This document shows positions 33,234 through 45,505 of a stretch of DNA of 64,000 nt, piece after piece; position 1 is the stretch's first letter, and each line of letters opens with the position of its first letter. Origin of the DNA: Tetrapyrgos nigripes (lineage: Eukaryota > Basidiomycota > Agaricomycetes > Agaricales > Campanellaceae); NCBI GenBank assembly GCA_013368315.1, contig JAACJM010000193.1, positions 1 through 64,000 of the forward strand, given 5' to 3'. The position numbers and the translations under genes were made by a program. The notes under the pieces are model-generated. The model was not told where the DNA came from. It was given only the letters and a program-made list of their open reading frames with translations, and ran no database searches.

Positions 33234-36200
33234 TCAACAGGAACAAAATTTCCTGCATGATTCTTGACAGGTGCTTTTTTTCCCTTTTTCTTTTTCTATG
33301 ATTTTCCATGATATTTTTGGATCTAAAGTGCATTCAAATTTTTCATTTTTGTTCCATTCTAGACTTTCATGAAGTTCATCAGGTGTATGTTTTTTGCCAA
33401 AATGAGATCTATATTGTTGTATTAGAGAACCCCTCAAGTCCCTGATAATTGAAGGTGGCAACTTTCGATCCTCATTCAGGATTTCCAGTTCTCTCATTTC
33501 TTGACGATAGCCACCTTTGTCATTCACACCACCTGTGAGATGATTACATTGAACCCTTGTAAAATCATGGTGCCATTTGCACTGGAGCTTCTTGACAATG
33601 CAGTATAAATTGCTCAAAAATCATGACTGTTGTAGATATCAGCAATGTTAGGGTCTCTTGTTTTTCCCTGGGATGTGAAATCAGTCATTGCAATTTAGGC
33701 AGTACTTCTACCTGGGATCGAGATATCTGAATGATTTGGTCATCAGGTAGTTTACAGTCAATACAGCGTGTATTGGGTGTTATTGGTACAACATTCAAAG
33801 CAAGGTCCTTGAATTGGACATCTGTAGGAGGTTTTTCTGGTTTGACATACAGAACATCAAGCACCAGTTGACCTTGCTTTCCTTTACCAGCTCATCAGCC
33901 ATAAACAGTGCCCTCTTGCCCTTTTGTTATACATAGCTCAGTTGCTCCATTGAAGTGGATCATCACAGGCAGTCCTTTGCATAAAGATAGAGTACCTGGA
34001 ATCTGCATATTGTTGGTTGATGGGCTTTGTTTCCGAAGTTGTTCTTGTATGTGGCTCTCAACCTTGTGTTTGGTAACCTTTCTCTGTTTATGTTTTCAAT
34101 CATGAGTTTTTGAAGGAGGTTCATCAAAAACAACTTCCTCATCATCTGAGAAGAAGTGTGTGAGGGTTTGTCCTGTCTCTGCTACAAATTGCTTAGTGCC
34201 CAGCTCATTAGCTACATCCTTGTGTTTATTGTATGTCAAGATTATGAGAATAAATGAATATGAGGACACTTGTTAAACAAGCGAGGTGATGAATACTATT
34301 GCAGCTCTAGAGGTATAGACAGTGAACTACTAAGTATTTATACTGTTAGCTACTGTGGCTGCATGAGTCTGTAAATATAACACAGTGGAGAAAAGCAGAT
34401 ACTACAATGTAATGTCTGATATCAGTTCAGAGTCAACGATGTAAGAAACGATGTAAGTACAGAGTATAACAGAAAGTAAGTGGTGCACATGTGGATACAA
34501 GTGGACCATGCATACTAATGAAGTGGAGAGAAAGATGTGAGCATTCGTTGTAAGTATAGTTCAATATAGAATTCCAACAACGATTATTGAAGTATTTCAG
34601 AAATGCGGGGTATCAATAGAGCGAGATTCATTTGAAGGATCTGATATCACAGACTGCAAGAAGCTAATATCTTCTGTTGTGCATTGCTTATATCATGTTT
34701 TCCAGAGCTAAACGGAATTGCATATCCTTGTCTGAATTTCCTTTTTGCTGACAGTTTTTTTCTTAGGAGCACTACAGTGTTGGCTTGATGCCACAAATAC
34801 TTTCCAATACTAGCTTGTTGGTCTGATGAGCTGGATCCTATTGTATGGCTATATAATGAGACATTTTCACCACATATAGCTGGAGGCAACTGTGCAAAAT
34901 CACCAGGAAATATCATGTTCATCCCACCAAATGGAAGAAGAGGACGATTCAAGGCAGTGGCCATTTTCGTGCTGATTTTATACATGTCTTTACAAGAAAG
35001 CATTGATACTTCATCTAGAAAAACATAATCTACACCAGCAGGTCTGGAACAAATCAGAGATGCAGTTGAATATATTATATGGAATATTGGTGGGAGACAC
35101 CCAAACTGTATTCCATACCATGGATATTCCATATGACATATTTTTTTGGCAGTGAAAGTCAGTTTGAAGCAGCTAAAAGTGTATTCAATATGACATATTA
35201 TTCCATACGAGATTATTCCATTGTATAGACATTTTCCAAAATTCTTCCTTCTGAAGAATTGATACCAAATACTGAGTGATAAGTGGAGCCTTGAACCAAA
35301 GCTGCCACAGTGCCAGTTGGAGCCACCACTATCATTCACTGGCTCTGAAGTCGTCTTTTGAAAAACTCTCTAATGGTTTTCAGCACTTGAGTTTTACTGG
35401 TTCCTGCCATGCCCCCTATGTACATTTTCAGCTGGTCTGAAATAGGACTGACTGCATGGTTTGTGACAATCTGAAAGGCCCGCTCTTGCTCCACATTTAG
35501 ATTGAACTCGATACACAATGTGTCAATCAGATTTTGAGTTTGATTGCTTCGAAAATTCTCCTCTAATATATGTTGGTCAAGAATTTCTACTTGATTGGGA
35601 TACCTATTGGGAGAATCACACAGCTGGTCTTCAACCCTCTCTGAATTCTTTTTTAACTGTCTGACTTCATTTTGGCAATTTCCATCCTCCATGCAGTTGA
35701 ATTCTTGAGAGGATAGTCAAAAGACAGTGGTATATGACTTTTCAAATCACACTTTGCATTTTTCTATCCCATATTAGCCAGCAAATGTGCCATTTCTTGC
35801 ATGTCCATTTGTATGTGCTGTTCACGAACACCCACTATATCCTCTGAACATTTAAATGGATCAAAGTGGATTCCATCATCAAATTCAGGCTCAACAGTTG
35901 AAGGGTCAATTCCTAGACTCTGTGCCTTTCTTTGTGCATGGTAGTTGTCTCTTGAATCCAGACATTCAAAACGAAGTTCAAAATTGTCCATCAAGACCTT
36001 TTGTTGTGCAGAGAATTGATAGTCAAGAAATGCATTATCCCAATTCTCATTTCTTTTCTTAAGATCTTCACCAGTTCTCCAAGGCTTGAACAGACTCAAC
36101 ATACCTGAACAGTAGTAGTCTCTATCTCCTTTATTTCTCCTTGGCAATGAAGGCTCAATCCAATTAGGCACAATGTTTTTCTTATCATGCACACACAAGT

Positions 36201-36977
36201 AATGGGTGCTAGCCAAGGGATGGCCATGCACAAATGGATATCCATTTTTAGGTAGTACATCCTTTGTCAATGGTTTTGCTTTGTCTTTACTATTTGACAT
36301 AGTCTTTCCCGTTTTCCAAGGCCCATAAGTTTTTTCTTCATCAGAAGAACCAGAGTCATCAGAGCTGTCTACGTCACCCTTTATTTTTTCTCCTGCCAGT
36401 TTGACACATTCACATTGACATACCCATTCATATAATGTCATCTCACTTAAAGCTTCTGGGTGGTATATATAATCAAAACCTGAGGAAAAACCCACAATCC
36501 TGCCATTGTGTTGAATCACTACTACTTTTTCCTCCTTGTTTGTCAGCAGCTGATCTGAATCAAGCCAGAACTTATGGGCTTCACTGACAAAGTCTTTTCA
36601 GTAAAATGATCTGAATTCATGGCTTGTGTAATGACCTTGTTTATCTAAAAGATACAGAGCTATCATTGGTGCACCTAGCTCCATCCTCACTGCTAGTAAG
36701 TTCACAACTTGTGTGATGATTTTTCTGGCCTTTTCATGATGAGGTAAGGTACATGTCAGCATCTCTGCATTTCTTTGTAGAATAGTACAGATGACTTCAA
36801 AAATAACATGAGTATTCAAATTCCATTTTGTGATATACTCAGTCACATATAAGACAACAGCTTTGATTGCAGTGCCTGATAGCAATGAGGAGATATCAGA
36901 GTTACATCTAAGTAGATATGTGGCTGTTTGGTTATAAGTATTAATCCAAGCTTCTGACTTTTCATTCCCAATGCACC
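33234..36977 (-). pseudogene. Helitron Rep/PIF1-like helicase relic
   Basis: Minus-strand order from 36977: end of the Rep domain with YLLRCNSDISSLLSG and the two-tyrosine motif AVVLYVTEYITK (about 36840); MELGAPMIALYLL; then FVHGHPLASTHYLCVH and GMLSLFKPWRTGEDL (35764-36519). The helicase begins at 35336-35692 with a Walker A written GGMAGTSKTQVLK, where GTGKS is usual. DYVFLDEVSML and GDFAQLPP follow (34900-35030), then SLCKGLPVMI, ATELCITKGQEGTV (about 33960) and TDFTSQGKTRDP (about 33670). The tail (GGYRQEMRELEILNEDRKLP) ends at 33234. The HUH motif and N-terminus are missing. Stops and shifts (for example TGA at 36597-36599 where FYWK is usual) show decay. Confidence 0.8.
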
Positions 36978-37010
36978 TGTCTCAGTGTCCGCAAGGGGTG
37001 TCCACAAATT
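36978..37010. repeat. isolated end of the GCAGACACC-type TIR element
   Basis: The sequence CAAGGGGTGTCCACAAATTT plus ACCTATACTG matches the terminal block of the element at 59449-60812 and of the copy at 5565-5612. It stands exactly where Helitron homology stops, so the Helitron was cut by this element or by a deletion anchored on it. Confidence 0.55.
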
Positions 37011-37037
37011 TACCTATACTGAACGCGGCATAGTAAG

Positions 37038-39189
37038 TATGGCAGAAATAATGTGTCATAATTCCGGTCAAATTTCAAAAAAAAACAGGCAGTTTTCCAA
37101 TAGGTTACCCTGTTAACAACAGGTTTTCAGAGGTCAGAACACCTACTTTTAGCAGGATAACCTGTCAAAAAACAGGCAAAATTGTGCTGGAAACAGGCAT
37201 TTTCCAGCCAGGTTTCAAAAAAAGACAGATCCTTAACAGTACAGTGAAAATTTCATAGGTTAAACCTCCGCAATATTTAACAGCCAAAAACTTTTGAGCA
37301 GGTCAAGCTCTGTCTGGAAAGACGCTGTGTCTTTGATGGGCTCACGAACACATCAGGTTTCAGGTTCAGACACATCTGAGCTCAGAAGGTATAATTTTGA
37401 AACGGGTTCGATTTCGCAGGCAGGTCTTGAATTCACACATTCATTTGTACAGGTTAGAATTTGCGATCGACTAAAATGCCGACAAGTGAGAATTAACTCA
37501 TCGTAAGATTTGAGCAGGCTACAATCTCGCAGGAAACAAAAAATTGGACAGGGTGCTGATTCTGGCAGGTGGGAAATTGAGGCAGGTTGAGGTAAATCTA
37601 GGATGGAATTCCTCAGGCTCCAAGCCATATACATCAATTAATTCTTAGAATTTGTAATGCGCTAACAATGTGTAACGTACTAACAGTGTCATCAGCCACA
37701 ATTAGTTATGAGCAGATGTCTCCCCAGATAGAAGGGAGTAAAGGAGCCTCACGAGCCTCAGAGTAATAGCCAAGGTAGTGGGAGAGGCAATCATTACTGA
37801 GTGCCACTCTTAGATCTTGTAGATACAACAATATCTCGGAGAGTAGCCTACAATCCAAAATGGGAAGAAAAAAGAAAAAACTGGAAGAGCATGTCACAGA
37901 TGAAGGGCAGAATTAAGAAAATAACTAGGATAGGGACCAGAAAGGCTTTTTCCAATGAAGAACAGATGTTAAGAGATACAAGACAATTGCCGAGACAAAG
38001 GGATGGAGGTTGTAATCAAAACAAGACTGTGGGTAAAGTGGTGATGGTCATCATATAGGTCTCTATATTCCATGAAGATAATGAATGTATCTTAGTCTTG
38101 AATCTTAAAGGGACCGTAACTTCTGCAATCATAGCTTCAGAAGCTCAAAGCTCAAAAACAATATTGAATCAAGCTATGACTTCAGAGATGGTCACAAAAT
38201 CGTCAAAGAAAGTACCTGCAGCAGGGAGCAATTGGTGATTATGGTTCTGCCACAATGCACTGATACTGAACCACTGGAACCCATCTGTCGGCAAACTGCA
38301 TTACCGCTGTAATGCCATTCTCTGTATTAGTGAAAGACTTGTTGTAATCCAGTATCCCAATCAGACATTCTCAAAAAGAAAAGGAAAGAAATCCAGGGAG
38401 TCGCGTCCGAGACTGGAGCACAAGAAATAGAATGTCATAGAAATATAAAAAGGGAATAGCGTGCTGGTATCACATTGAAAAAAATAAGAGGAATCCAGTG
38501 TGCCACATCCAGGTTTGGAATCAGCACTGGCTTCAGATAGAACAATATCAAAGAAAAAGAAAAAGACAAGGAAGAGAAACATAAAAAGGGAATAGGTGTC
38601 AAAGCACAAAAAAGCGAAAAAAGGGAATTCAGTGTGCCACGTCAGCACTGGACCCATAGAAGAGAATTAAAGCATACATTGTGGCAAAAGGAGGACGCGG
38701 AAGGAGAATCAAAGTTAAGTAATAGCAAGCATCGTCTCACGGATTTGGCCTTCTAGTGTTATAGGCGTCAGACGTGGCGCTGCTAGTTAATCAACGATCA
38801 ACTACGCGTCGCGTGCGATGACTTGTCAATGTCTTGATCTGATAACGCCGCATCATCCCGATCTGTCCTGCAGTCATGTACTCAACCTTTCCTGAGGGGG
38901 AACCTGCTGGTAAATTGAACCTGTCAAAAATCCTGACCTGTTGAAAATTGGGACCTGCTATAAATATTCCAACTTGTTGGAAATCCTGACTCTACGTCAA
39001 GGACACCAGTCTCAATCGCAATGACATAATTAGCTTGAGACCTAAGCAACCTGTTAAAAATCATGAACCTGATTGAAATTCACCGACTCTTTTGAGACCC
39101 GTCTTGGAACCTGCCCAGATATTTTCAGTGTTGTCCCAAGCAAAATGAATCTTTCTCAAAACCTATTTTGATACACTATTTCGCCCATA
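37038..39189. mobile_element. TIR element with CAGGTT-rich subterminal repeats (2152 bp)
   Basis: The left end reads TATGGCAGAAATAATGTGTC and the right end, reverse-complemented, TATGGGCGAAATAGTGTATC. Both are flanked by AGTAAG (37032-37037 and 39190-39195), a candidate 6-bp target duplication. Inward of each end is a zone (37080-37610 and 38885-39130) crowded with CAGGTT/AACCTG hexamers in opposite orientation, typical of transposase-binding subterminal repeats. Between them, 38360-38660 contains a two-unit imperfect tandem repeat (AAAAAGGGAAT ... CAGTGTGCCAC). No transposase is recognised, so it is non-autonomous. Confidence 0.6.
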
Positions 39190-39516
39190 AGTAAGTGATA
39201 TAATGAAAGATGCATGAGATAAAAACAAGACTCACTAGATCCAGGGTCGTATCTTCCACGACTTGAGGATCTTGTCAAGAGTGACGGCGTACCGGAGTGT
39301 GCCATCGACTTGACAACCACCTATAGAAGTGAAGGATGAGTAAGGGGAACGAAAAATAAGTAGTACAAGAATGTGTAACAATGAAAATGAAAAAGTCAAA
39401 TATCAGAAACGCACCATGATTCAGTTTTTCCCTCCCTGCTCCCCTCCAAAAAATCCACCACCCTCGGTGCAGGAACCACACTCTGAATACCCTTCAACAC
39501 TACCAGTCGTTCCCAC

Positions 39517-39630
39517 TCAGAAAAAATAGTCTAGATCATCCATGTATTCGCCTCCTGTAACCACGGACGGTATGCCTAGTTTACCTGTCGCACGCGCTAG
39601 ATTGAGTTTGCCGTCTGGACCAGATAAGCT
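39517..39630 (-). pseudogene. short relic, possibly FMN-dependent alpha-hydroxyacid dehydrogenase
   Basis: A 36-codon minus-strand frame reads LSGPDGKLNLARATGKLGIP followed by SVVTGG. It resembles the HPDGELNLARAAGKAGI segment of FMN-dependent lactate dehydrogenase-like enzymes. It is preceded by an intron-like stretch with an acceptor but no clear upstream exon. Treat as a weak call; it could be coincidence. Confidence 0.2.
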
Positions 39631-39889
39631 TTAGACATTGAGGGGAGGGATGGGGATAGGACGCAGTGAGGTTGGTGAGTTGAGGAGGTACCTGCTGCGC
39701 CATAGGCGTAGTTGGTTCGAGCACCTGTAACCATCAGTAAATTGGATATGTCAATGTAAAGGAATTTGAAAATACACGTACCAGGTCATTGTTTTAGTTT
39801 CTTCCTGGCATTTTCATTTTTCTTCTATCTCTTCACAAATAACAGTTCCATTGGATCTGGTTTGCTTGAGGGGTTTGAAGTGAAGCGAC

Positions 39890-40095
39890 GGTGACGAACC
39901 ACGGGTTGACACGCTGGCATGACATCATGCCTCGACGTCAACGGACCTGACCTAGACCAAGTCTAGACCCCGGTTGTCGGCAAGAGTAGAGACCGACTTA
40001 GGGGTGGGAGATTGAACCCGTGGAAAAGATCTGGGAGGCTGGGTACTGGGGTAAAAAGCCATCGCTTCGCGTGGCAAGTTACGAGGCCCTTTCCT
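39890..40095 (+). repeat. dispersed repeat, copy B
   Basis: Contains GGTTGACACGCTGGCATGAC, the GTCTAGACCCCGGTTGTCGG segment, GGGGTGGGAG, and ends with CCATCGCTTCGCGTGGCAAG then TTACGAGGCCC. It is an inverted, diverged copy of 2918-3210, with the open frame lost. Confidence 0.6.
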
Positions 40096-40544
40096 GTAAT
40101 AGAAACACAGGCAAGTGTAGATCTGAGGCAAACACTAACTCTGAATGACTAGACGCAGCGGTGTTTCACACAGCACAATCTGTCTGCTAAGCTACTATTG
40201 GCACAATGAAGATATTAAGATGAAAGAAACGGATGACGCGAAGAGCTGTAAGCACTCCAGGGAATTTGGAACAAGCCTGGGGTCATTAACTAAAGATGAG
40301 CACTCGAGTCGACGTTGACTCTGTACAGAATTGACTGGGCGGTGCAGTGAAGGCGTCAGTGACATCAACAAAAACATCAACAGTCGTAGGAGGGTTGTGA
40401 AGAGGAGAGCGACAGTATAACCGGTAAACCGGTATTGAGATGAAAATAGAAGATTTATCTATAGAACGAAGCATGGTTAATGACGTTGATGACGTCTAGT
40501 CGCAAGCTTGGGCGGCAATGGAAAGGGGTGGGAGTTTTGGTGCG

Positions 40545-40640
40545 TGGTAAAATTTTTGAGGTCGACATAAGTTAACTCGGCCTTTAAGAGGCCCCGTAAA
40601 AGTGCCATCGCTTCGCGTGGCAAGCTACGAGACCCTCAGG
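40545..40640 (+). repeat. dispersed repeat, copy C (3' part)
   Basis: Contains GAGGTCGACATAAGTTAACT, GGCCTTTAAGAGGCC, then CCATCGCTTCGCGTGGCAAG and CTACGAG. The first part matches copy A at 2918-2970; the last part matches the end of copy B. Upstream (40110-40545) and downstream (40660-40790) sequences are unrecognised, apart from a frame with DVAYAALVMHLSEEA that may be a retroelement fragment. Confidence 0.6.
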
Positions 40641-40789
40641 ACCGGGGGAGGAAGCGAGGAGGAAGACAAGGCACACCCTGATGTTGCCTACGCTGCCTTG
40701 GTTATGCATTTGTCCGAGGAAGCCGTGAACGACGTCATGATGGTCTCGACCGTGAGTCCAGATGAGCGCCTGCCGAGTACCAACGAATA

Positions 40790-40865
40790 GGGGTGGGAGT
40801 TTGAACCCGTGGAAAATTTTTCGAGGTCGACCTAAATTAACTCAGCCTAAAGGCCTCATAACACA
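40790..40865 (+). repeat. dispersed repeat, copy D (fragment)
   Basis: Contains GGGGTGGGAGTTTGAACCCG and a GAGGTCGACCTAAATTAACT segment, then GGCCTCATAA. It is a third adjacent copy of the 3' part of the same family, suggesting repeated insertion or tandem rearrangement at this spot. Confidence 0.55.
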
Positions 40866-41455
40866 TTACTAGGCATTACCAAGTTTTTCCCGTTGCAGCC
40901 AGCGATAGAAATGGATAGAAATGTTTGTAAATGACCCGAGTTTGAATTAGGAATTACTATGTTTTCTTTTTCATTTGAAAGTGAGAAAATGTATATAAAT
41001 GCGTAGTAAATACTTGACTTCCTACTGGGCTTCAGCCGTCGAGCAGGCGGCTGTAATATTAAATATACTGGTTAATTTCACGTTCGAGTAAAAGCGAGAT
41101 AAAAGGTTTCGGAGCAGCAAGAAGTAAAATTCGTATAGGCAGGGAACCCGTGGCAAACGCACGAGGTTCTCAAGTCATATATTACTAGCTAAATAGGAGT
41201 TTTCGCAGTCAATCGTATTTACAATTAATATATCTAACTCGTTAACGGAGGCATCGATGCATTTCCGAGCTTCCGAGCCCATCAGCGGAAACCCAAAATC
41301 CAACATATACAGGGTCCCCCTGGAACGTATAAGATGGAGGGAAAATTGGGAACCTCCGATAAGAAAGAAAAGTCCGAAATGTAAAGTTCACCTAAGAAAA
41401 AGAAATACAGGGTACATCTACGAGAAAGGTAGAAGGATGTCATGGCATAGGAGTG
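40866..41455. other. 3' flank of the P450 gene, no gene seen
   Basis: AT-rich with no supported exon. A CCCGTGGCAAACGCACGAGG segment near 41147 is a weak relative of the TTACGAGGCC repeat ends. Confidence 0.4.
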
Positions 41456-43672
41456 TTACAGGGAAACGTTATGTATCATCTGTTCTGCTCTGTAGGACCG
41501 AGGTTTGATGCTACACTTGAAGGGCAGTGGATGGCTGTAAAGGAATCTGTCGTCAACATTTGTCCATCACATAGTAGTAGGCTTCATCCTTACCATATAG
41601 TACCAGAAGTATACTCCACGCTGGGATCAATCTCATTCCCGTCTTCGTCTACATCTCGCGTTACATCGAAGCATGCTAGGATGGACGCTATCGCCATCCA
41701 CATGGTAGAAACCACGAAGTCTTGACCAGCACAAACTCTACGTCCAAATCCAAATGCCATATTCGGAAAGGGAACATTTGGATTAAGAGAGCCGTCTTCT
41801 TGCAGGAAGCGTTCTGGGTTAAACATATGTGGATTTGGTCCGTAAATAGACTCGTCGTGAAGTATTGCCCTGGAGGTCCGTCAATTCTGGGAATCCTCTT
41901 GACAATTGTCACTCACCAAGCATTCCCAACTACTGTAGCACCTCCAGGTATGTAATACCCGTTGTATTCGCCGTCTTCGAGGCTCCTATGAGGCGCACCT
42001 ACAGTTCAGAGTTATATCAACTTAAGGATGTGACGTGGGTAGATGAGATACGCTTACCCAAAGGAGTGACTGGAATCCATCTTAGGGTCTCCCTCAAAAG
42101 CGCTTCCACATAGGGAATGGAACCGAAATCCGAGAAATCAGGAAGTCGTGCACCTCTAGTCCTTTCGTCAACAGCTATCTGCCCTTTCCTCAGAGAGTCG
42201 GGGTTTTTGACTAGTCCATGAATGAATGTTCCTAGAGCTGAGACGGTCTAAACAGGAGACAAGTTAAGTCTTCATATCGGCGAGTAAATCAAAGAAAAGA
42301 ACAAAAATAGATACAGACCGTATCAGAACCACCTGTGCACACCAGTCCTTGTGTAAGTTGTTATACAAACAGTCAGAGAATATGGTCTTACCTGCATACA
42401 TCGTTGCCAGGACGGCTTGTAGTACTTTCTCGGGCTCTGGTTGATGGTGTGTCGTTGACGAGGGTTCCGATGCTATTTTCTCCAGAGAGCGGCTAGCGAC
42501 CGAAGGAATGAAGTCACCTTTGGCCTAGATACAATATAAGATTAGCAAAACAGGCTACCACCCAACTAACTGGCCACGCGTCAAAAAGGCACTCACCATA
42601 GCCTCTTTAACGAATTTCAGAGGGACAGTTGCCATTGCAGAACAGTGTTTATTCCACTCCTTGGCTTGACGCTTGAAGCCAGCACCAGGGACCCAGTCTG
42701 GGATATGCTTCAGAACGGGAAGTTGATCCACTAGATATGATCCCCTGTTGATGGCATTTGCTGCGGCTTGCATGGCTCTTTCAGCGATGGCAACGAACGG
42801 GTCGTTTTCAGGTTGCACCTCAATGCCATATGCAATAGAGAGAATAGTATACCCAGCCACGCTGCGCGATCGTCCAGTAAATGAAAGAATTGAAGCTGGT
42901 CAATGAAATTGAACGTACAATCGCAAATGATTTAGAAAGTCTTCAGGTTTGTCGAGGAGGAGTAACAATAGTTTCTGTGTTGCTGAGGCGATAGAAGGCT
43001 GATATGCACCCAATGCTCGAGGGCCCAGTTCTCGATGAAAAATCTTCCGGCCTGCTGCTCGATACAGGTCAGTATGTCCTTACAATGTCATATTAGTAGC
43101 AGTGACTCACCTCGCCAGAAATCACCATAGCGCATCAAACCAATGTTCCAGCTCATCCCCGCCCTAAATGTATGAAGGTCAGACTATGAGTAGGTCATTC
43201 AGACAACAGAGGGACGTACAGCTCAAATATCATTGTTAATATAGGCCTGTAGGGCATTTCATGAGCTGGCACTCTGAATAAAACTTTATCCAGAGTACGA
43301 CACGCACCTATCTGAATAGTTAGAAGATCGCTTGTCAAACAGCTCCGTCACTGCTTCAAGGGAGTTGACAACAATGAGCGGCGTGCCAAACAAGTCCAGG
43401 TGGATAATGTCAGAACCTGTAAGTGAGTCATTGCGCATGAAGGTAAGCAGAAAGGAACACAGTATTCGACGTATGTTGCACATACCGTATTTTTTAGATA
43501 TATCTCTATATGTGAGCCACTCTCTTTTCGAAGGCATATCAAAGATGTTTCCAATGATGGGGTAGCCACGAGGACCAGGCGGCAAGCGAAACCTGCGACG
43601 TCGTAGTACCCTGTGCGCTATGAAGCAGAAAACAAGCAGAACCAAGAGATTTGTGGTATAATGCCAAATCAT
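41456..43672 (-). CDS. cytochrome P450 monooxygenase
   Basis: The start is ATG 43672: MIWHYTTNLLVLLVFCFIAH gives an N-terminal membrane anchor, followed by an Arg-rich stop-transfer and the proline hinge LPPGPRGYPIIGN. Further exons encode DWVPGAGFKRQAKEW (about 42680), the I-helix AGGSDT across an intron (about 42345), RETLRWIPVTPLG with the ExxR pair (about 42080), NPERFLQEDG, and the heme loop FGFGRRVCAG with its Cys ligand (about 41730). The last exon (HPLPFKCSIKPRS) follows an intron with donor GTAAGG and ends at TAA 41456. No frame breaks were noticed, so it looks functional. It would be ER-bound and use a P450 reductase. The substrate is unknown; a terpene synthase lies about 3 kb away, divergently oriented, so terpenoid oxidation is a reasonable guess. 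Confidence 0.85.
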
Positions 43673-45505
43673 GATGACTTGTGAACAAGTGACGGCGGAG
43701 AAAGGAAAGCTGCTTGCAATGAAAAGATGAAAAAAGTAGAGGGTTTTATACGAATTTATACGAGCAGGAGTTAGTGCACCTGTTGTTATGAATAAATTTA
43801 AAATTAGTGAACGAAGGTGGTGCGTATCTAGATTCACGGCTTCACTATAATGGCCGATTATGAGACAAGTGCAACAGCGGGAAGGAAAAGGTCATTGAGA
43901 AGTTTAAATTTATCACGTCTGAGGAAAATGAAGAATGATCGATTGAACGACAAGAGGAGCGCTACTGCAAATGGATTTGAAATTAGTATTCGGAGGTGTT
44001 ATGCTTTCGGAAGGAGACTCGCAGCGATATTTAAAAACTCCAGGGACATATGAAGACTAGCTGCGCTTGAAAGACCATTGCGCGAGCGACGAGACAAAAA
44101 AGGAACAAGTGTGTAATAGTCGCATACTCCAACGGACCATAGAGTAGCAATGTAATGGATAGAATGTAATGGAGCTACGTCAAGCTTGCCTCTGACCAGG
44201 CTCTAGACAGGTGGCGTACTCTAGGGATATTGTGGCTGGTATGCTGAATAGCTGCTCTTCCGGCTGAGAGATTCTGCCAATCAGGTACGCAGGAATGCAA
44301 AAGTTGTGTTGGGTCCGGAATCCACCCTAGGAGCACAGAAGTAGCCTGATATTGTATTCTGTGCGTGTTGATCCCTATCTCATCAACGGATGTGATGTTA
44401 TGCTGGATCTGAGGCTAACGGATTTCGATCCGTTGCTTCAAATCCAGAAATCATTTCTCTATTGTGTTCTAGGGGTCAATGAACACTTCATAGTGGTCCC
44501 TCTGTTCACAGAGCTCGCAATCCTTCTTATCTGTGTATGGTCATATCATGCTCGCATTACGCTTTCTTCACTACATGCTATCCAGAGATCCTTCCCATTA
44601 TGTCAGCTCGCTCTTGAAAGTGCCTTCCCTCTAAATGGAAACTTTTAACTCCCTAGCATTGACTGATACGCTAAAGGTTCATTTCAGAGCGAAATTAAGA
44701 ACTTCACCTGACTCTACCTCTCCCAAAATAACAAAGTTTTTGCTGAACCTATGGATCTCTTGTAGTCAAGGCAGCGTGATGGTCTTATGATACTTGGGTT
44801 AAAAGCCGCGAGTTCTTGAATCTGCCAACTAGTCTGAGACTACCGTCACGTTGGCTGACGCAATAGATCTCAGAACGAGTTACGAGGCCCTTTAGGGTCT
44901 CGTTCTTATAACCTGACGCTCCCGCATGTGGCTGTGCTCGATAGCTCTACCGGTCTCCGGTGCTAGTTGATCACCGTAACCGGTCACCGGCTGTTGCCGC
45001 AAAACGCCGACCATTTGACGCCCATCATCCTTCACCCATCACTGCTCGCCATCCATGAAGGTTACAGTGCTACGAGGTCCTTTTACTTGTTCTTATACTA
45101 ATTTCCGGTTCGGAATCAGTCCTGAACAGTTCACAGCGCTCATTTAGCGCTCGCCACTCTTTGGGCCTCGTCATTGCCACCACACGTGGTGGTCCACATC
45201 TCCTTCATAACAGATGTAGTTGTATGCCGTGGCTGGCTATACAGCACCTACACCCAGCCGTTCTTTAGAGGATCCTATGATCTATCTATCATCTAAGTAT
45301 CTATTTCAGGCCTCGTTCTCACGCTACTGTGAAGCCACTTTCCCTCATCTTGACATAATTTTTCATACAGCTGTGCCTTCCATTCTTGTGGGGAGCCCTC
45401 AGTAGACCGGCCTCGTGTAGGGACCAGGCCACGAGAACAGGGAGAGGCTCGAAAGAGGCCTAGCACCTTAGGGAAAATTATGAGGTTGATCTGCTAGATT
45501 GCTAG
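43673..45505. other. upstream region of P450 plus repeats, no gene seen
   Basis: The first few hundred bases should hold the P450 promoter. At 44865-44910 the sequence GAGTTACGAGGCCCTTTAGG and its partial inverse GGGTCTCGTTC form a small repeat end, and another GCTACGAGGTCCTTTTACTT lies at 45070. A run of CCGGT motifs (44950-45000) is noted. No coding exon is supported. Confidence 0.35.

Noticed and set aside
37395..37420. GGGTTCGATTTC resembling a tRNA B box
   Set aside because: No A box at the right distance and it lies in the repeat arm of a TIR element.
40602..40790. ORF with DVAYAALVMHLSEEA as a gene
   Set aside because: It begins inside a dispersed repeat and only a short part resembles a retroelement linker; not enough to call a gene.
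43850..44053. Plus-strand basic ORF upstream of the P450
   Set aside because: Low-complexity Lys/Arg composition, no splice or family support; likely chance in the promoter region.
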